Positions 17,245 to 25,465 of a DNA stretch of 51,106 nt are shown one piece after another. The notes below the pieces were generated by a model. It searched no databases. It saw nothing but the letters and a program-made list of their open reading frames with translations, and had not been told where the DNA came from. The stretch comes from Peribacillus butanolivorans (GTDB lineage Bacteria > Bacillota > Bacilli > Bacillales > DSM-1321): positions 1,916,262 through 1,967,367 of the forward strand of contig NZ_LGYA01000001.1 in the NCBI RefSeq assembly GCF_001273755.1. The letters are read 5' to 3'. The stretch's first letter is position 1, and the number at the start of each line of letters is the position of its first letter. Both the position numbers and the translations under genes were made by a program.

Positions 17245-17682
17245 TTATTCATTAGCTAATTCTTTTATCATTAAAATATGTGGACTACCATCTTCCATAA
17301 AAACATTTGATGAAGTTTGGTAGCCGAGTTTTTTATAAAAACCCTCTGCTTGTGTTTGCCCATGTAATTTAACCTGGGATATTTCCTTTTCTTTTGCGAT
17401 TTCTTCTAATGTTTTAATAATTATTTTTCCAAGACCAAATTTACGGAAAGGCTCTAAGATACATATTCTCTCCAATTTACCTAAACCATCAACAACTCTT
17501 AACCTTCCAGTTCCGACAGGTTGTTCATTATGATAGACTAAAATGTGTTCAGAACCATTAAGTGTATCAAATTCATCAAATTCATCTTCTAATGAGAATC
17601 CTTGTTCCTCAACAAATACTTCTTTTCTTATATGAAAAGCATTTTTTAAATCGCTATCTACTGTTATTCTCTTTGAATCCAA
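17245..17682 (-). CDS. GNAT-family N-acetyltransferase (YjcF-like)
   Basis: A 145-residue acetyltransferase. It shows the family start (AFHIRKEVFVEEQGFSLEDEFDEFD), VGTGRLRVVDGLGKLERICI, the acetyl-CoA P-loop equivalent RKFGLGKIIIKTLE and the C-terminal LHGQTQAEGFYKKLGY. This architecture is typical of YjcF/ElaA-type GNATs; the acceptor is unknown. TTG at 17682 is preceded by GGGGG at 8 nt. It is the first gene of a two-gene unit with the YczE-like gene and is divergent from marR, whose operator lies between them. Confidence 0.8.
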   Translation of the reverse strand: MDSKRITVDSDLKNAFHIRKEVFVEEQGFSLEDEFDEFDTLNGSEHILVYHNEQPVGTGRLRVVDGLGKLERICILEPFRKFGLGKIIIKTLEEIAKEKEISQVKLHGQTQAEGFYKKLGYQTSSNVFMEDGSPHILMIKELANE

Positions 17683-17764
17683 TGATCTTTCCCCCTTTTC
17701 TAGATTTATTTAATTAGACAAGTCATAATAACTTTATGACCTTTTATTAGTATAAATGAAATTA

Positions 17765-17788
17765 TTTTTGTTGTAAATACAACAAAAA
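17765..17788. promoter_or_regulatory. MarR-type operator (perfect 10-bp arms)
   Basis: TTTTTGTTGT (17765-17774) and ACAACAAAAA (17779-17788) are exact complements around AAAT. It lies between the divergent GNAT gene and marR, where a MarR dimer would control both directions. Confidence 0.75.
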
Positions 17789-17805
17789 AGTTAGGGGTTT
17801 TTTTG

Positions 17806-18258
17806 ATGAAGGAAATACTTCGTGAAATTGGAATGATAGCAAGGGCATTGGACTCTATAAGTAATATAGAATTTAAAGAATTTGACCTTACAAAAGGGCA
17901 GTATTTGTATCTTGTTCGAATATGTGAAAATCCTGGTATCATTCAAGAAAAGTTAGCAGAAATGATAAAAGTGGATCGCACGACAGCAGCTCGTGCAATT
18001 AAAAAACTGGAGATTCAAGGTTTTATTGAAAAGAAAAATGATGATAACAACAAAAAAATTAAAAAGTTATATCCAACTGATAAGGGCGAAAATGTTTATC
18101 CCTTTTTAAAGAAAGAAGGAGAGTATACCGACAAGGTTGCATTATCTGGATTTTCTTTTGAAGAAACAGAAACAATATTTCATCTTCTTCAAAAGGTCAG
18201 AAAAAATATTGAGGTAGATTGGGAATTTGTAAAAAAAGGAAATAAAAGAGGGTATTGA
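17806..18258 (+). CDS. MarR-family transcriptional regulator
   Basis: A 150-residue winged-helix regulator. The DNA-binding part is seen as LTKGQYLYLVRICENPGIIQ, KLAEMIKVDRTTAARAIKKLE and the wing GFIEKKNDDNNKKIKKLYPTDKG; helices at both ends form the dimer. ATG at 17806 is the sensible start, with AGGGG upstream; TTG at 17803 is an alternative. It is divergent from the GNAT/YczE-like pair with a perfect inverted repeat between, so it probably represses that pair and itself. Ligand unknown. Confidence 0.85.
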   Translation: MKEILREIGMIARALDSISNIEFKEFDLTKGQYLYLVRICENPGIIQEKLAEMIKVDRTTAARAIKKLEIQGFIEKKNDDNNKKIKKLYPTDKGENVYPFLKKEGEYTDKVALSGFSFEETETIFHLLQKVRKNIEVDWEFVKKGNKRGY

Positions 18259-18484
18259 TATAGGCTTATATATTATCCCTGCTTCATAGATGACTAAATG
18301 GGGCATTAGTTGAAGCAACATAAGCTAATTTGCATCTGTACTTCTAAGTTGAGAAAGATATGTAAAGTGAATAAAGTAAAAACCTCCAACACCTGTAACC
18401 CGTTCTGGAGATTAATTTGGATAACCTTTGTGTTGTAAGATGGAGTTGTTCAAAATTTTATATAGTTGTGGATATGAATTTAAT

Positions 18485-18526
18485 AGAAAGAGGCTCGAAT
18501 TTCGATTTGAAATTGAGCCTCTTTCT
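18485..18526 (-). terminator. Terminator of the marR-ABC-ABC operon
   Basis: A long stem of AGAAAGAGGCTC (18485-18496) with GAGCCTCTTTCT (18515-18526), extended inside by AATTTC/GAAATT. It lies 3 nt past the minus-strand stop codon at 18529. Confidence 0.8.
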
Positions 18527-18528
18527 TA

Positions 18529-20388
18529 TTATCCAGCTACATTTTCAGTAAACTGACTATTGTAAAGATCTGCGTAGAAACCATTTACCTCTAAAAGTTC
18601 TGAATGTGTTCCTTGCTCAATCACCTTTCCTTGATCCATAACAAGAATCAAATCTGCATCCTTAATCGTTGAGAGACGATGGGCAATTACAAAGCTAGTA
18701 CGTCCTTCCATCAGTCGCTTCATCGCCTTTTGGATAAAGACTTCGGTCCTAGTGTCCACACTTGACGTCGCTTCATCCAATATCATAATTGGTGGATCTG
18801 CCAGGACAGCTCGTGCGATTGTCAAAAGCTGCTTTTGACCTTGTGAGATGTTCGAGGCTTCTTCGTTTAAGACTGTCTCATAACCATCTGGTAGTGTCCG
18901 AATGAAATGATCGGCATGTGCCGTACGAGCAGCTGCGAAAATTTCTTCATCTGTTGCTCCATTTTTTCCATAAGCGATATTGTCTTTAATCGTACCATTA
19001 AAGAGCCAGGTGTCTTGAAGCACCATCCCAAAGTTCTTTCGAAGGTCATTCCGAGACATATTCCGTGTATCTAGACCATCAATCTTAATCTTTCCGCCAT
19101 TGAGTTCATAAAATCTCATCAAGAGATTTATCATTGTCGTTTTTCCAGCACCAGTCGGTCCAACAATTGCGACCGTCTGTCCAGACAAGACATCAATGTT
19201 CATATCTTTAATTAACAAGTCTTCACCGTATCCAAAATCTACATGTTCAAAAGTTACATCGCCATTTGCTCTCATTATACTAGCTGTCGTTTTTTCTTTC
19301 ATTTCCTCTTCTTCATCGAGTAGCTCAAAGACACGCTCAGCTGCAGCAACCGTCGACTGAATAATGTTTGCAATGTTAGCTGTTTGTGTGATCGGCTGGG
19401 TGAACTGCTTTGAATATGTGATAAATGCTTGAATATCACCAATTGAGATCGAACGTTGCGTTACCAATATCCCGCCGACAACGCTGATAAGGACATAACT
19501 CAAATTTCCGATAAAGAACATCATAGGCATGATGATACCAGATATAAACTGTGCTTTCCTTCCCGCTTTATACAATTCTTCATTAACCAAAACAAACTGG
19601 GCGCTTGCCTTTTTTTCATGTCCGAATGCTTTAACGACTTGATGGCCAGTATACATTTCTTCAATGTGACCATTTAATTGTCCAAGTGTGCGCTGTTGAT
19701 CGGCAAAATGTTTTTGGGATCTTTTTAAAATGGGCCGAATTGCAAATATTGACAAAGGTAAGCTGACAATCGAGATTAATGTCAATAACGGGCTAATCGA
19801 AAGCATCATAATGATAATCCCCAAAATTGTTACAATTGATGTGATGAACTGCGTTAAGCTTTGTTGAAGGGTGCTCCCGATTGTATCAATGTCATTTGTC
19901 ATTCGGCTTAGTGTTTCTCCGTTAGGACGTCCTTCAAAATATTTGAGAGGAAGTTTCTCAAGCTTTTTATTAACATCTTCTCGAAGATCATATACTGTAT
20001 CTTGTGCAACACTAGACATAATGTATTGTTGTACATAGTTGAAAAGACTGCTTAAGACATACAGTCCAGCAAGTAGTAGAAGAATCTGGCCAATTTTATC
20101 AAAGTTAATAGTTGCTCCTGGTATTCCTTGGAATTTCCCGTAAGCTCCTTCGAATAATTCTGTAATCGCCGTTCCCATGATTTTTGGCCCTACAATCATA
20201 AAAATTGTACTCATGATTGCAGCGAAGAACACGGCAATTAATTTGTTGCGTCGGGGTTTTAAATAAGCCAAGAGACGTCTTAGTGTTCCTTTAAAATCTT
20301 TTGCTTTTTGACCCATCATCATCATGTTACCGCCACCAGGGCCATGCCCCATTTGCCCGCCGCTTTGAGGTTTTTTTTGATTACTCAT
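18529..20388 (-). CDS. ABC exporter half-transporter (second subunit)
   Basis: A 619-residue fusion of a six-helix exporter membrane domain (about 50-350) and an ATPase domain. Visible motifs are Walker A VGPTGAGKTT, the Q-loop in GMVLQDTWLFNG, the signature ISQGQKQ (normally LSGGQ), Walker B PIMILDEATSSVD and the switch AHRLSTI. A Gly/Met-rich N-terminal tail (QMGHGPGGGNMMMMG) is typical of the second member of heterodimeric multidrug exporters such as LmrCD/YfiBC-like pairs. Its ATG overlaps the upstream ABC stop as ATGA. The catalytic Glu after Walker B is present, while the partner has Asp there, so one site is canonical and one degenerate. Confidence 0.9.
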   Translation of the reverse strand: MSNQKKPQSGGQMGHGPGGGNMMMMGQKAKDFKGTLRRLLAYLKPRRNKLIAVFFAAIMSTIFMIVGPKIMGTAITELFEGAYGKFQGIPGATINFDKIGQILLLLAGLYVLSSLFNYVQQYIMSSVAQDTVYDLREDVNKKLEKLPLKYFEGRPNGETLSRMTNDIDTIGSTLQQSLTQFITSIVTILGIIIMMLSISPLLTLISIVSLPLSIFAIRPILKRSQKHFADQQRTLGQLNGHIEEMYTGHQVVKAFGHEKKASAQFVLVNEELYKAGRKAQFISGIIMPMMFFIGNLSYVLISVVGGILVTQRSISIGDIQAFITYSKQFTQPITQTANIANIIQSTVAAAERVFELLDEEEEMKEKTTASIMRANGDVTFEHVDFGYGEDLLIKDMNIDVLSGQTVAIVGPTGAGKTTMINLLMRFYELNGGKIKIDGLDTRNMSRNDLRKNFGMVLQDTWLFNGTIKDNIAYGKNGATDEEIFAAARTAHADHFIRTLPDGYETVLNEEASNISQGQKQLLTIARAVLADPPIMILDEATSSVDTRTEVFIQKAMKRLMEGRTSFVIAHRLSTIKDADLILVMDQGKVIEQGTHSELLEVNGFYADLYNSQFTENVAG

Positions 20389-22109
20389 GCAATTTCCTCC
20401 TCTGAGAGCTGTGATAAGGCGATTTCACGGTATACGTCGTTTGTACTAAGCAACTCTTGGTGTGTACCCATGCCTACAATGTGTCCTTCATCTAACACGA
20501 TGATTCGGTCAGCGTCTACAACCGTACTAACACGCTGTGCAACAAGTAATACCGTCGCATTTTTTGTTTCATCTTTCAGGGCTGCACGAAGGTTGGCATC
20601 TGTCTTGAAATCAAGTGCAGAAAAGCTATCATCGAATATATAAATATCTGGTTTTCGAATGAGTGCTCTTGCAATCGAGAGTCGTTGTTTTTGTCCACCT
20701 GATAGGTTTGAGCCGCCTTGTTCGATTTCTGCATAATAGCCGTCTTTCATTTTGCTTATAAAATCTTCTGCTTGCGCAATGCGAGCCGCATGCTCAATTT
20801 CCTCCTGTGTGGCGGTTTGTTTTCCAAAGCGAATGTTGTCAGCAATAGTACCCGTAAAGAGGATGGCTTTTTGTGGCACAAAGCCAATTTTTGAACGAAT
20901 TTCATCTTGTGATGCCATACGAATATCAACACCATTAACGCGAATAGATCCACTTGAAATATCATAAAAGCGAGGGATCAAATTGACGAGCGTTGATTTT
21001 CCTGAACCTGTTCCACCGATGATTGCGGTGATCTCACCAGGTCTTGCAGAAAAACTAATATCCGATAATGCAGGTTCTTCTGCTCCTGGGTAACTGAAGG
21101 TTACATGTTCAAATTCAAGTGTACCGTGTTCACGATCTGCCTTATCTGTTCCCTCATCTAGGAATGAAGGTTTCATGTCAAGGACTTCGTTTATCCGAGT
21201 TGCCGACACAGCCGCACGAGGAACCATAACGAACATCATGGATGCCATAACAAGTGCGAACATAATTTGCATCACATATTGGATAAAGGCCATTAAGTCC
21301 CCAATCTGCATACCGCCGTTATCAATTCGAACTCCACCAAACCAAATGATACCAACAACCGTCAAGTTCATGACAAGCATCATTATAGGCATCATAAAGG
21401 CCATAACTTTATTTACTTTAATCGAGACATCTGTCAATTCTTTATTAGCTTTCTTAAGGCGTTCCTTCTCTTGGGTTTCACGATTAAAGGCACGAATGAC
21501 GCGAATCCCAGTTAAATTTTCTCGTAATACAAGGTTCAACCGGTCTAATCGTTTTTGCACCGTTTGAAAAAGAGGCACACCTTTATATAGAATAAGCAGG
21601 ATCGAACCAATCAACACAGGCATTGCGACGACAATAACAAGGGATAATTTGGCATCCTTCGAAACGGCCATAATCACTCCGCCGACTAGCATAATAGGTG
21701 CACTGATAACCATACGAAGCATCATAATAACCACTTGCTGGACTTGTGTTATATCATTGGTCGTCCGTGTAATTAGTGACGCGGTACCGACTTCGTCAAA
21801 TTCTTGTAACGAAAATTTTTCAACATGATTAAAGACTTTCAGGCGGACATCGCGTCCCATTCCCATTGCTGCTTTTGACGAATAGTAGCTTGCGATAATG
21901 GAAGCACAAGCGCCAAGAGCTGAAACTAACAACATCAAACCACCAATTTTCCAAATGTAGGAGGTGTCTCCAGGAACGACACCTTTGTCAATAATATCGG
22001 CCATTAGTGTAGGCAAAAAGAGGTCCGACATTGATTGAACAAAGACTAGACCGAAAACTGCTAAAATAATCCACTTATATACGGATAAATTTTTCAGTAT
22101 TTTTATCAT
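20385..22109 (-). CDS. ABC exporter half-transporter (first subunit)
   Basis: A 574-residue half-exporter: membrane domain to about residue 310, then the ATPase with Walker A IGGTGSGKST, Q-loop GFVPQKAILFTG, signature LSGGQKQRLSIARAL and Walker B DIYIFDDSFSALD. The residue after Walker B is Asp instead of the catalytic Glu, and the switch His is Gln (VAQRVSTV). Both are standard for the degenerate subunit of heterodimeric multidrug exporters. I chose ATG at 22109 because GGAGAG lies 8 nt upstream and the ATG overlaps the marR stop as ATGA; GTG at 22118 has no spacing to that site. Confidence 0.9.
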   Translation of the reverse strand: MIKILKNLSVYKWIILAVFGLVFVQSMSDLFLPTLMADIIDKGVVPGDTSYIWKIGGLMLLVSALGACASIIASYYSSKAAMGMGRDVRLKVFNHVEKFSLQEFDEVGTASLITRTTNDITQVQQVVIMMLRMVISAPIMLVGGVIMAVSKDAKLSLVIVVAMPVLIGSILLILYKGVPLFQTVQKRLDRLNLVLRENLTGIRVIRAFNRETQEKERLKKANKELTDVSIKVNKVMAFMMPIMMLVMNLTVVGIIWFGGVRIDNGGMQIGDLMAFIQYVMQIMFALVMASMMFVMVPRAAVSATRINEVLDMKPSFLDEGTDKADREHGTLEFEHVTFSYPGAEEPALSDISFSARPGEITAIIGGTGSGKSTLVNLIPRFYDISSGSIRVNGVDIRMASQDEIRSKIGFVPQKAILFTGTIADNIRFGKQTATQEEIEHAARIAQAEDFISKMKDGYYAEIEQGGSNLSGGQKQRLSIARALIRKPDIYIFDDSFSALDFKTDANLRAALKDETKNATVLLVAQRVSTVVDADRIIVLDEGHIVGMGTHQELLSTNDVYREIALSQLSEEEIA

Positions 22110-22588
22110 TTTGTACACTCTCCTTGTTCTGTTGCTTGTGCTTCCAAATAGTTTGTAATTTGAAGATGCGTTTCAAGTAACTCTTCAAACTGTTCTTCAG
22201 TAAGCAATTCAATGACCGTTTGAAAGATTTGGTGAATACTACCTTCATGCATATGAATCGTTTTTAACAAATTTTTTCCCTTTTCGGTGATGGACAACTG
22301 GATTTCACGCCGGTTGCCCTCCACATGCTCACGATGGAGCATGCCAGCTCGAACGAGACCATCGACAGCTTGGCTCAGTGTGCTTTTTGGAAGAAATGTT
22401 TTCTCCCCAACGTTTTTTTGAGTCATATCTTCGTGAAGAATAATAGCCATCAAAATAGAATATTGGGGAACTGTTAATCCATTTTCTACTGCTGTTTTTT
22501 GAACGAATCGCATGATATTTTTCTGCACGTTCGAAAATGAACGTAATAGTTGTACTGAACGCATTAATTCTTGATTTTCACTCTCCAC
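22106..22588 (-). CDS. MarR-family regulator of the ABC exporter
   Basis: A 160-residue MarR protein. Helix-turn-helix and wing are seen in LTVPQYSILMAIILHED, KTFLPKSTLSQAVDGLV and GMLHREHVEGNRREIQLSITEKG. GTG at 22588 is the start, with GGTGAT at moderate distance. It is the first gene of a three-gene operon joined by two ATGA overlaps to the two ABC subunits. The perfect inverted repeat just upstream (22613-22638) is its likely operator, so the operon should be self-regulated and induced by a drug-like ligand. Confidence 0.85.
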   Translation of the reverse strand: MESENQELMRSVQLLRSFSNVQKNIMRFVQKTAVENGLTVPQYSILMAIILHEDMTQKNVGEKTFLPKSTLSQAVDGLVRAGMLHREHVEGNRREIQLSITEKGKNLLKTIHMHEGSIHQIFQTVIELLTEEQFEELLETHLQITNYLEAQATEQGECTK

Positions 22589-22612
22589 TCAACATCACCA
22601 TTCTTCCTATTT

Positions 22613-22638
22613 TGAACTGTTCCATAGCGAACAGTTCA
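22613..22638. promoter_or_regulatory. Operator of the marR-ABC-ABC operon
   Basis: TGAACTGTTC (22613-22622) and GAACAGTTCA (22629-22638) are perfect 10-bp arms with a 6-nt centre, 25 nt upstream of the MarR start on the minus strand. The size and symmetry fit a MarR dimer site. Confidence 0.75.
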
Positions 22639-23448
22639 TTTAATGAATTATTTAAATTTACATCTATTTTTCCGCTTAGTCAAGCAAAAAACAATTGCAT
22701 CATTTCAGTGTGTATCTTGCCCTTAGTGCTAACATAAAAAGCAAGTTTTAAACTTCAGTCAAGTACTAAACTTATTCAACAAAGGAGGTAAGGGGTTTAT
22801 CTATGCGACTCGATTATTCGGTTAGGTATATGGACAACTAATTCAATAATTGAGTTCTGGAATACAGACTAAAAAAATTGATAAATAAGGAAATCTTCGA
22901 ATTTGATAGAGCTAGGGTGCTTTATTGATTTACAATATTAAACTGCGTACTAGAGTGGTTTTTTTATAGTATATAGAGTTCTCTTTTGACTAAAATCCGT
23001 TTGCTACCCTAGAAAGCGTTATGAAAGTGGAAGGAAGAATAGTGATAAAGCAGTGCTCTTAACGATGCCTTGTGGATTGTTTGATTTGCTCTTAATTCAA
23101 AAAGACAAGAAAATAATCTGATTACCAAAGTGGAATTAGTTGAAAATGTGAGATAGAAAGTGTTAGGATAATATTACTAAAGTTAGTACCAGGTAATAAT
23201 ACTAGATGATAACGTAAATGAGAATGTAATGGTGTTAAATAGAAAGCATGTATTACATAATAGGAACTTTTCATCCCTGGTGGGTACATAACCAAATTTA
23301 ATTTTGTCGAGACAGTCAAAATCAGTTAAAGAGAAAGTATTGTGTTTCAGGTTACAGCGCTCCGTTTTGTATTTAAGGGTGCGAGTATGAGGACTAACAT
23401 TCGGTTTTAAAAGAAAAATGTACTAATTATTAGGAGGGATGATGACGT
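22639..23448. other. Long intergenic region with an orphan start site
   Basis: About 800 nt without a gene. A near-perfect AAAGGAGGTAAGGGG at 22781-22795 leads to ATG at 22803, but the frame (MRLDYSVRYMDN) stops after 12 codons, which looks like the surviving start of a deleted gene. AGAAAGCGTTATGA near 23010 is a two-mismatch cre. No terminator or sigma-54 promoter could be recognised before the bkd genes. Confidence 0.5.
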
Positions 23449-24444
23449 ATGGGTGAAAACCGTCATCTACAGGTAGGTCTCAGTGATGAAAAAGTGCTTG
23501 AGATGTATAAAGTGATGTTATTAGCAAGACGTATAGATGAGCGGATGTGGTTGTTAAACCGATCAGGGAAAATTCCATTTGTTGTTTCTTGTCAAGGACA
23601 AGAAGCCGCTCAAGTAGGGGCTGCGTTTGCATTAAATCGTGAAAAGGATTATGTACTTCCCTACTATCGAGATCTTGGAGTAGTGCTTGCGTTTGGGATG
23701 ACCGCTAAAGATTTAATGTTATCCAGTTTTGCAAAAGCAGAAGACCCGAATTCAGGGGGGCGTCAAATGCCTGGTCATTTCGGGCAAAAAAAGAATCGCA
23801 TCGTGACGGGTTCATCGCCTGTTACAACTCAAGTACCACATGCGGTTGGAATTGCACTAGCTGCAAAAATGGAAGGGAAAGATATCGTTTCATTTGTTAC
23901 TTTTGGAGAAGGTTCATCTAATCAAGGTGACTTCCATGAAGGAGCAAATTTTGCTGGCGTTCATAAACTCCCGGTTATCTTGATGTGTGAGAATAATCAA
24001 TATGCCATTTCCGTTCCAATTGAAAAACAGTTAGCGTGTAAAAAAGTATCGGATCGGGCCATTGGTTATGGAATGCCAGGTGTAACGGTTGACGGAAATG
24101 ATCCGATTGAAGTATACAAGGTGGTAAAAGAAGCCGCCGAAAGAGGCAGACGAGGCGATGGGCCAAGTTTAATAGAAACGGTTTCATATAGGTTAACACC
24201 CCACTCAAGCGATGATGATGACAGTATGTATCGCTCACCTGATGAAGTGGCAGAAGCAAAAAAAATAGATTCGATTATTACATTTGGTGCCTATTTAAAA
24301 GCAACAGGGGTCCTAGATGATCAACTTGAGAAACAAATTAATGACGAGATAATGGACGTTGTGAACGAAGCGACTGATTATGCAGAAAACGCTCCATATG
24401 CAAACGAAGAAACGCTCTCGAAATACGTTTATGCAGATAAGTAA
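23449..24444 (+). CDS. bkdAA: Branched-chain 2-oxoacid dehydrogenase E1 alpha
   Basis: E1 alpha of the branched-chain 2-oxoacid dehydrogenase complex, which with E1 beta uses ThDP to decarboxylate 2-oxoisovalerate and related acids. It is 331 residues, normal length. Clear motifs are SCQGQEAAQVGAAFAL, YYRDLGVVLAFGM, RQMPGHFG, and the ThDP motif GEGSSNQGDFHEGANFAGVH continuing to CENNQYAISVP. The RYRSPDE-like region near the phosphorylation loop reads HSSDDDDSMYRSPDEV, typical for the branched-chain type. AGGAGGG precedes ATG at 23449. It is the first gene of bkdAA-bkdAB-bkdB; ptb, buk, bcd and lpd genes are not in this window. Confidence 0.9.
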   Translation: MGENRHLQVGLSDEKVLEMYKVMLLARRIDERMWLLNRSGKIPFVVSCQGQEAAQVGAAFALNREKDYVLPYYRDLGVVLAFGMTAKDLMLSSFAKAEDPNSGGRQMPGHFGQKKNRIVTGSSPVTTQVPHAVGIALAAKMEGKDIVSFVTFGEGSSNQGDFHEGANFAGVHKLPVILMCENNQYAISVPIEKQLACKKVSDRAIGYGMPGVTVDGNDPIEVYKVVKEAAERGRRGDGPSLIETVSYRLTPHSSDDDDSMYRSPDEVAEAKKIDSIITFGAYLKATGVLDDQLEKQINDEIMDVVNEATDYAENAPYANEETLSKYVYADK

Positions 24445-24456
24445 GGAGGAAAGAAG

Positions 24457-25440
24457 ATGGCTGTAATTTCTTATATAGATGCAGTGATAATGGCTATACG
24501 CGAAGAAATGGAACGCGATTCGCGTGTATTTGTACTAGGGGAGGATGTAGGGAAAAAAGGTGGCGTTTTTAAAGCAACAACAGGTTTATACGAACAATTC
24601 GGAGAACAACGGGTTATTGATACTCCACTTGCTGAATCGGCTATAGCAGGTGTTGGCATTGGTGCAGCTATGTATGGAATGAGGCCGATTGCAGAAATGC
24701 AATTTGCTGATTTTATCATGCCTGCAATCAACCAAATTATTTCAGAGGCTGCAAAAATTCGTTATCGCTCTAATAATGACTGGCAATGTCCAATAGTCAT
24801 TAGAGCTCCATACGGCGGCGGAGTCCATGGGGCGCTATATCATTCACAATCCGTAGAAGCTATTTTTGCCAATCAACCAGGGCTAAAAATTGTCATGCCA
24901 TCCACGCCATATGACGTGAAAGGATTATTGAAAGCAGCTATTCGCGATGAAGACCCAGTTCTTTTCTTTGAACATAAACGTGCTTATCGCCTAATTAAAG
25001 AAGAAGTACCGACTGATGATTATGTATTACCTATTGGCAAAGCAGATGTGAAGCGTTACGGTGAGGATGTTACCGTGATTACTTACGGCCTTTGTGTTCA
25101 TTTTGCGCTTCAGGCAGCTGAAAAATTGGCCAGTGATGGGATATCTGTTTATATTCTTGATTTACGAACCATTTATCCATTAGATCAAGAAGCCATTATT
25201 GAAGCAGCATGCAAAACTGGAAAAGTTCTATTAATTACAGAAGATAATAAAGAAGGAAGCATTATTAGTGAAGTGTCAGCCATAATTGCAGAAAAGTGTC
25301 TTTTTGATCTGGATGCACCGATAATGAGACTCGCCGGTCCGGATGTTCCAGCCATGCCATATTCTCCACCATTGGAAAAATCTTTTATGGTGAATCCTGA
25401 AAAAGTAGAAAAAGCTATACGGGATCTTGCAGCCTATTAA
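24457..25440 (+). CDS. bkdAB: Branched-chain 2-oxoacid dehydrogenase E1 beta
   Basis: E1 beta, 327 residues: SYIDAVIMAIREEMERD at the start, LGEDVGKKGGVFKATTGL, the ThDP-contact glutamate in DTPLAESAIAGVGIGAAM, and RAPYGGGVHGALYHSQS. The C-terminal transketolase domain has ITYGLCVHFAL and ILDLRTIYPLD. It starts 12 nt after bkdAA with AAGGAGGAAAG between, so the two subunits are made from one transcript in similar amounts. Confidence 0.9.
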   Translation: MAVISYIDAVIMAIREEMERDSRVFVLGEDVGKKGGVFKATTGLYEQFGEQRVIDTPLAESAIAGVGIGAAMYGMRPIAEMQFADFIMPAINQIISEAAKIRYRSNNDWQCPIVIRAPYGGGVHGALYHSQSVEAIFANQPGLKIVMPSTPYDVKGLLKAAIRDEDPVLFFEHKRAYRLIKEEVPTDDYVLPIGKADVKRYGEDVTVITYGLCVHFALQAAEKLASDGISVYILDLRTIYPLDQEAIIEAACKTGKVLLITEDNKEGSIISEVSAIIAEKCLFDLDAPIMRLAGPDVPAMPYSPPLEKSFMVNPEKVEKAIRDLAAY

Positions 25441-25465
25441 ATTATTGGCAGGGAGGGTATGAAAA

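Noticed and set aside
20308..20643. Plus-strand open frames over the ABC genes (also 19456-19677, 21175-21567)
   Set aside because: They lie antisense to well-conserved ABC domains, have no ribosome binding sites and show composition expected of reverse-frame shadows.
23005..23022. cre site before bkdAA
   Set aside because: AGAAAGCGTTATGA has two mismatches at conserved positions and is over 400 nt from the gene; noted only in the intergenic entry.
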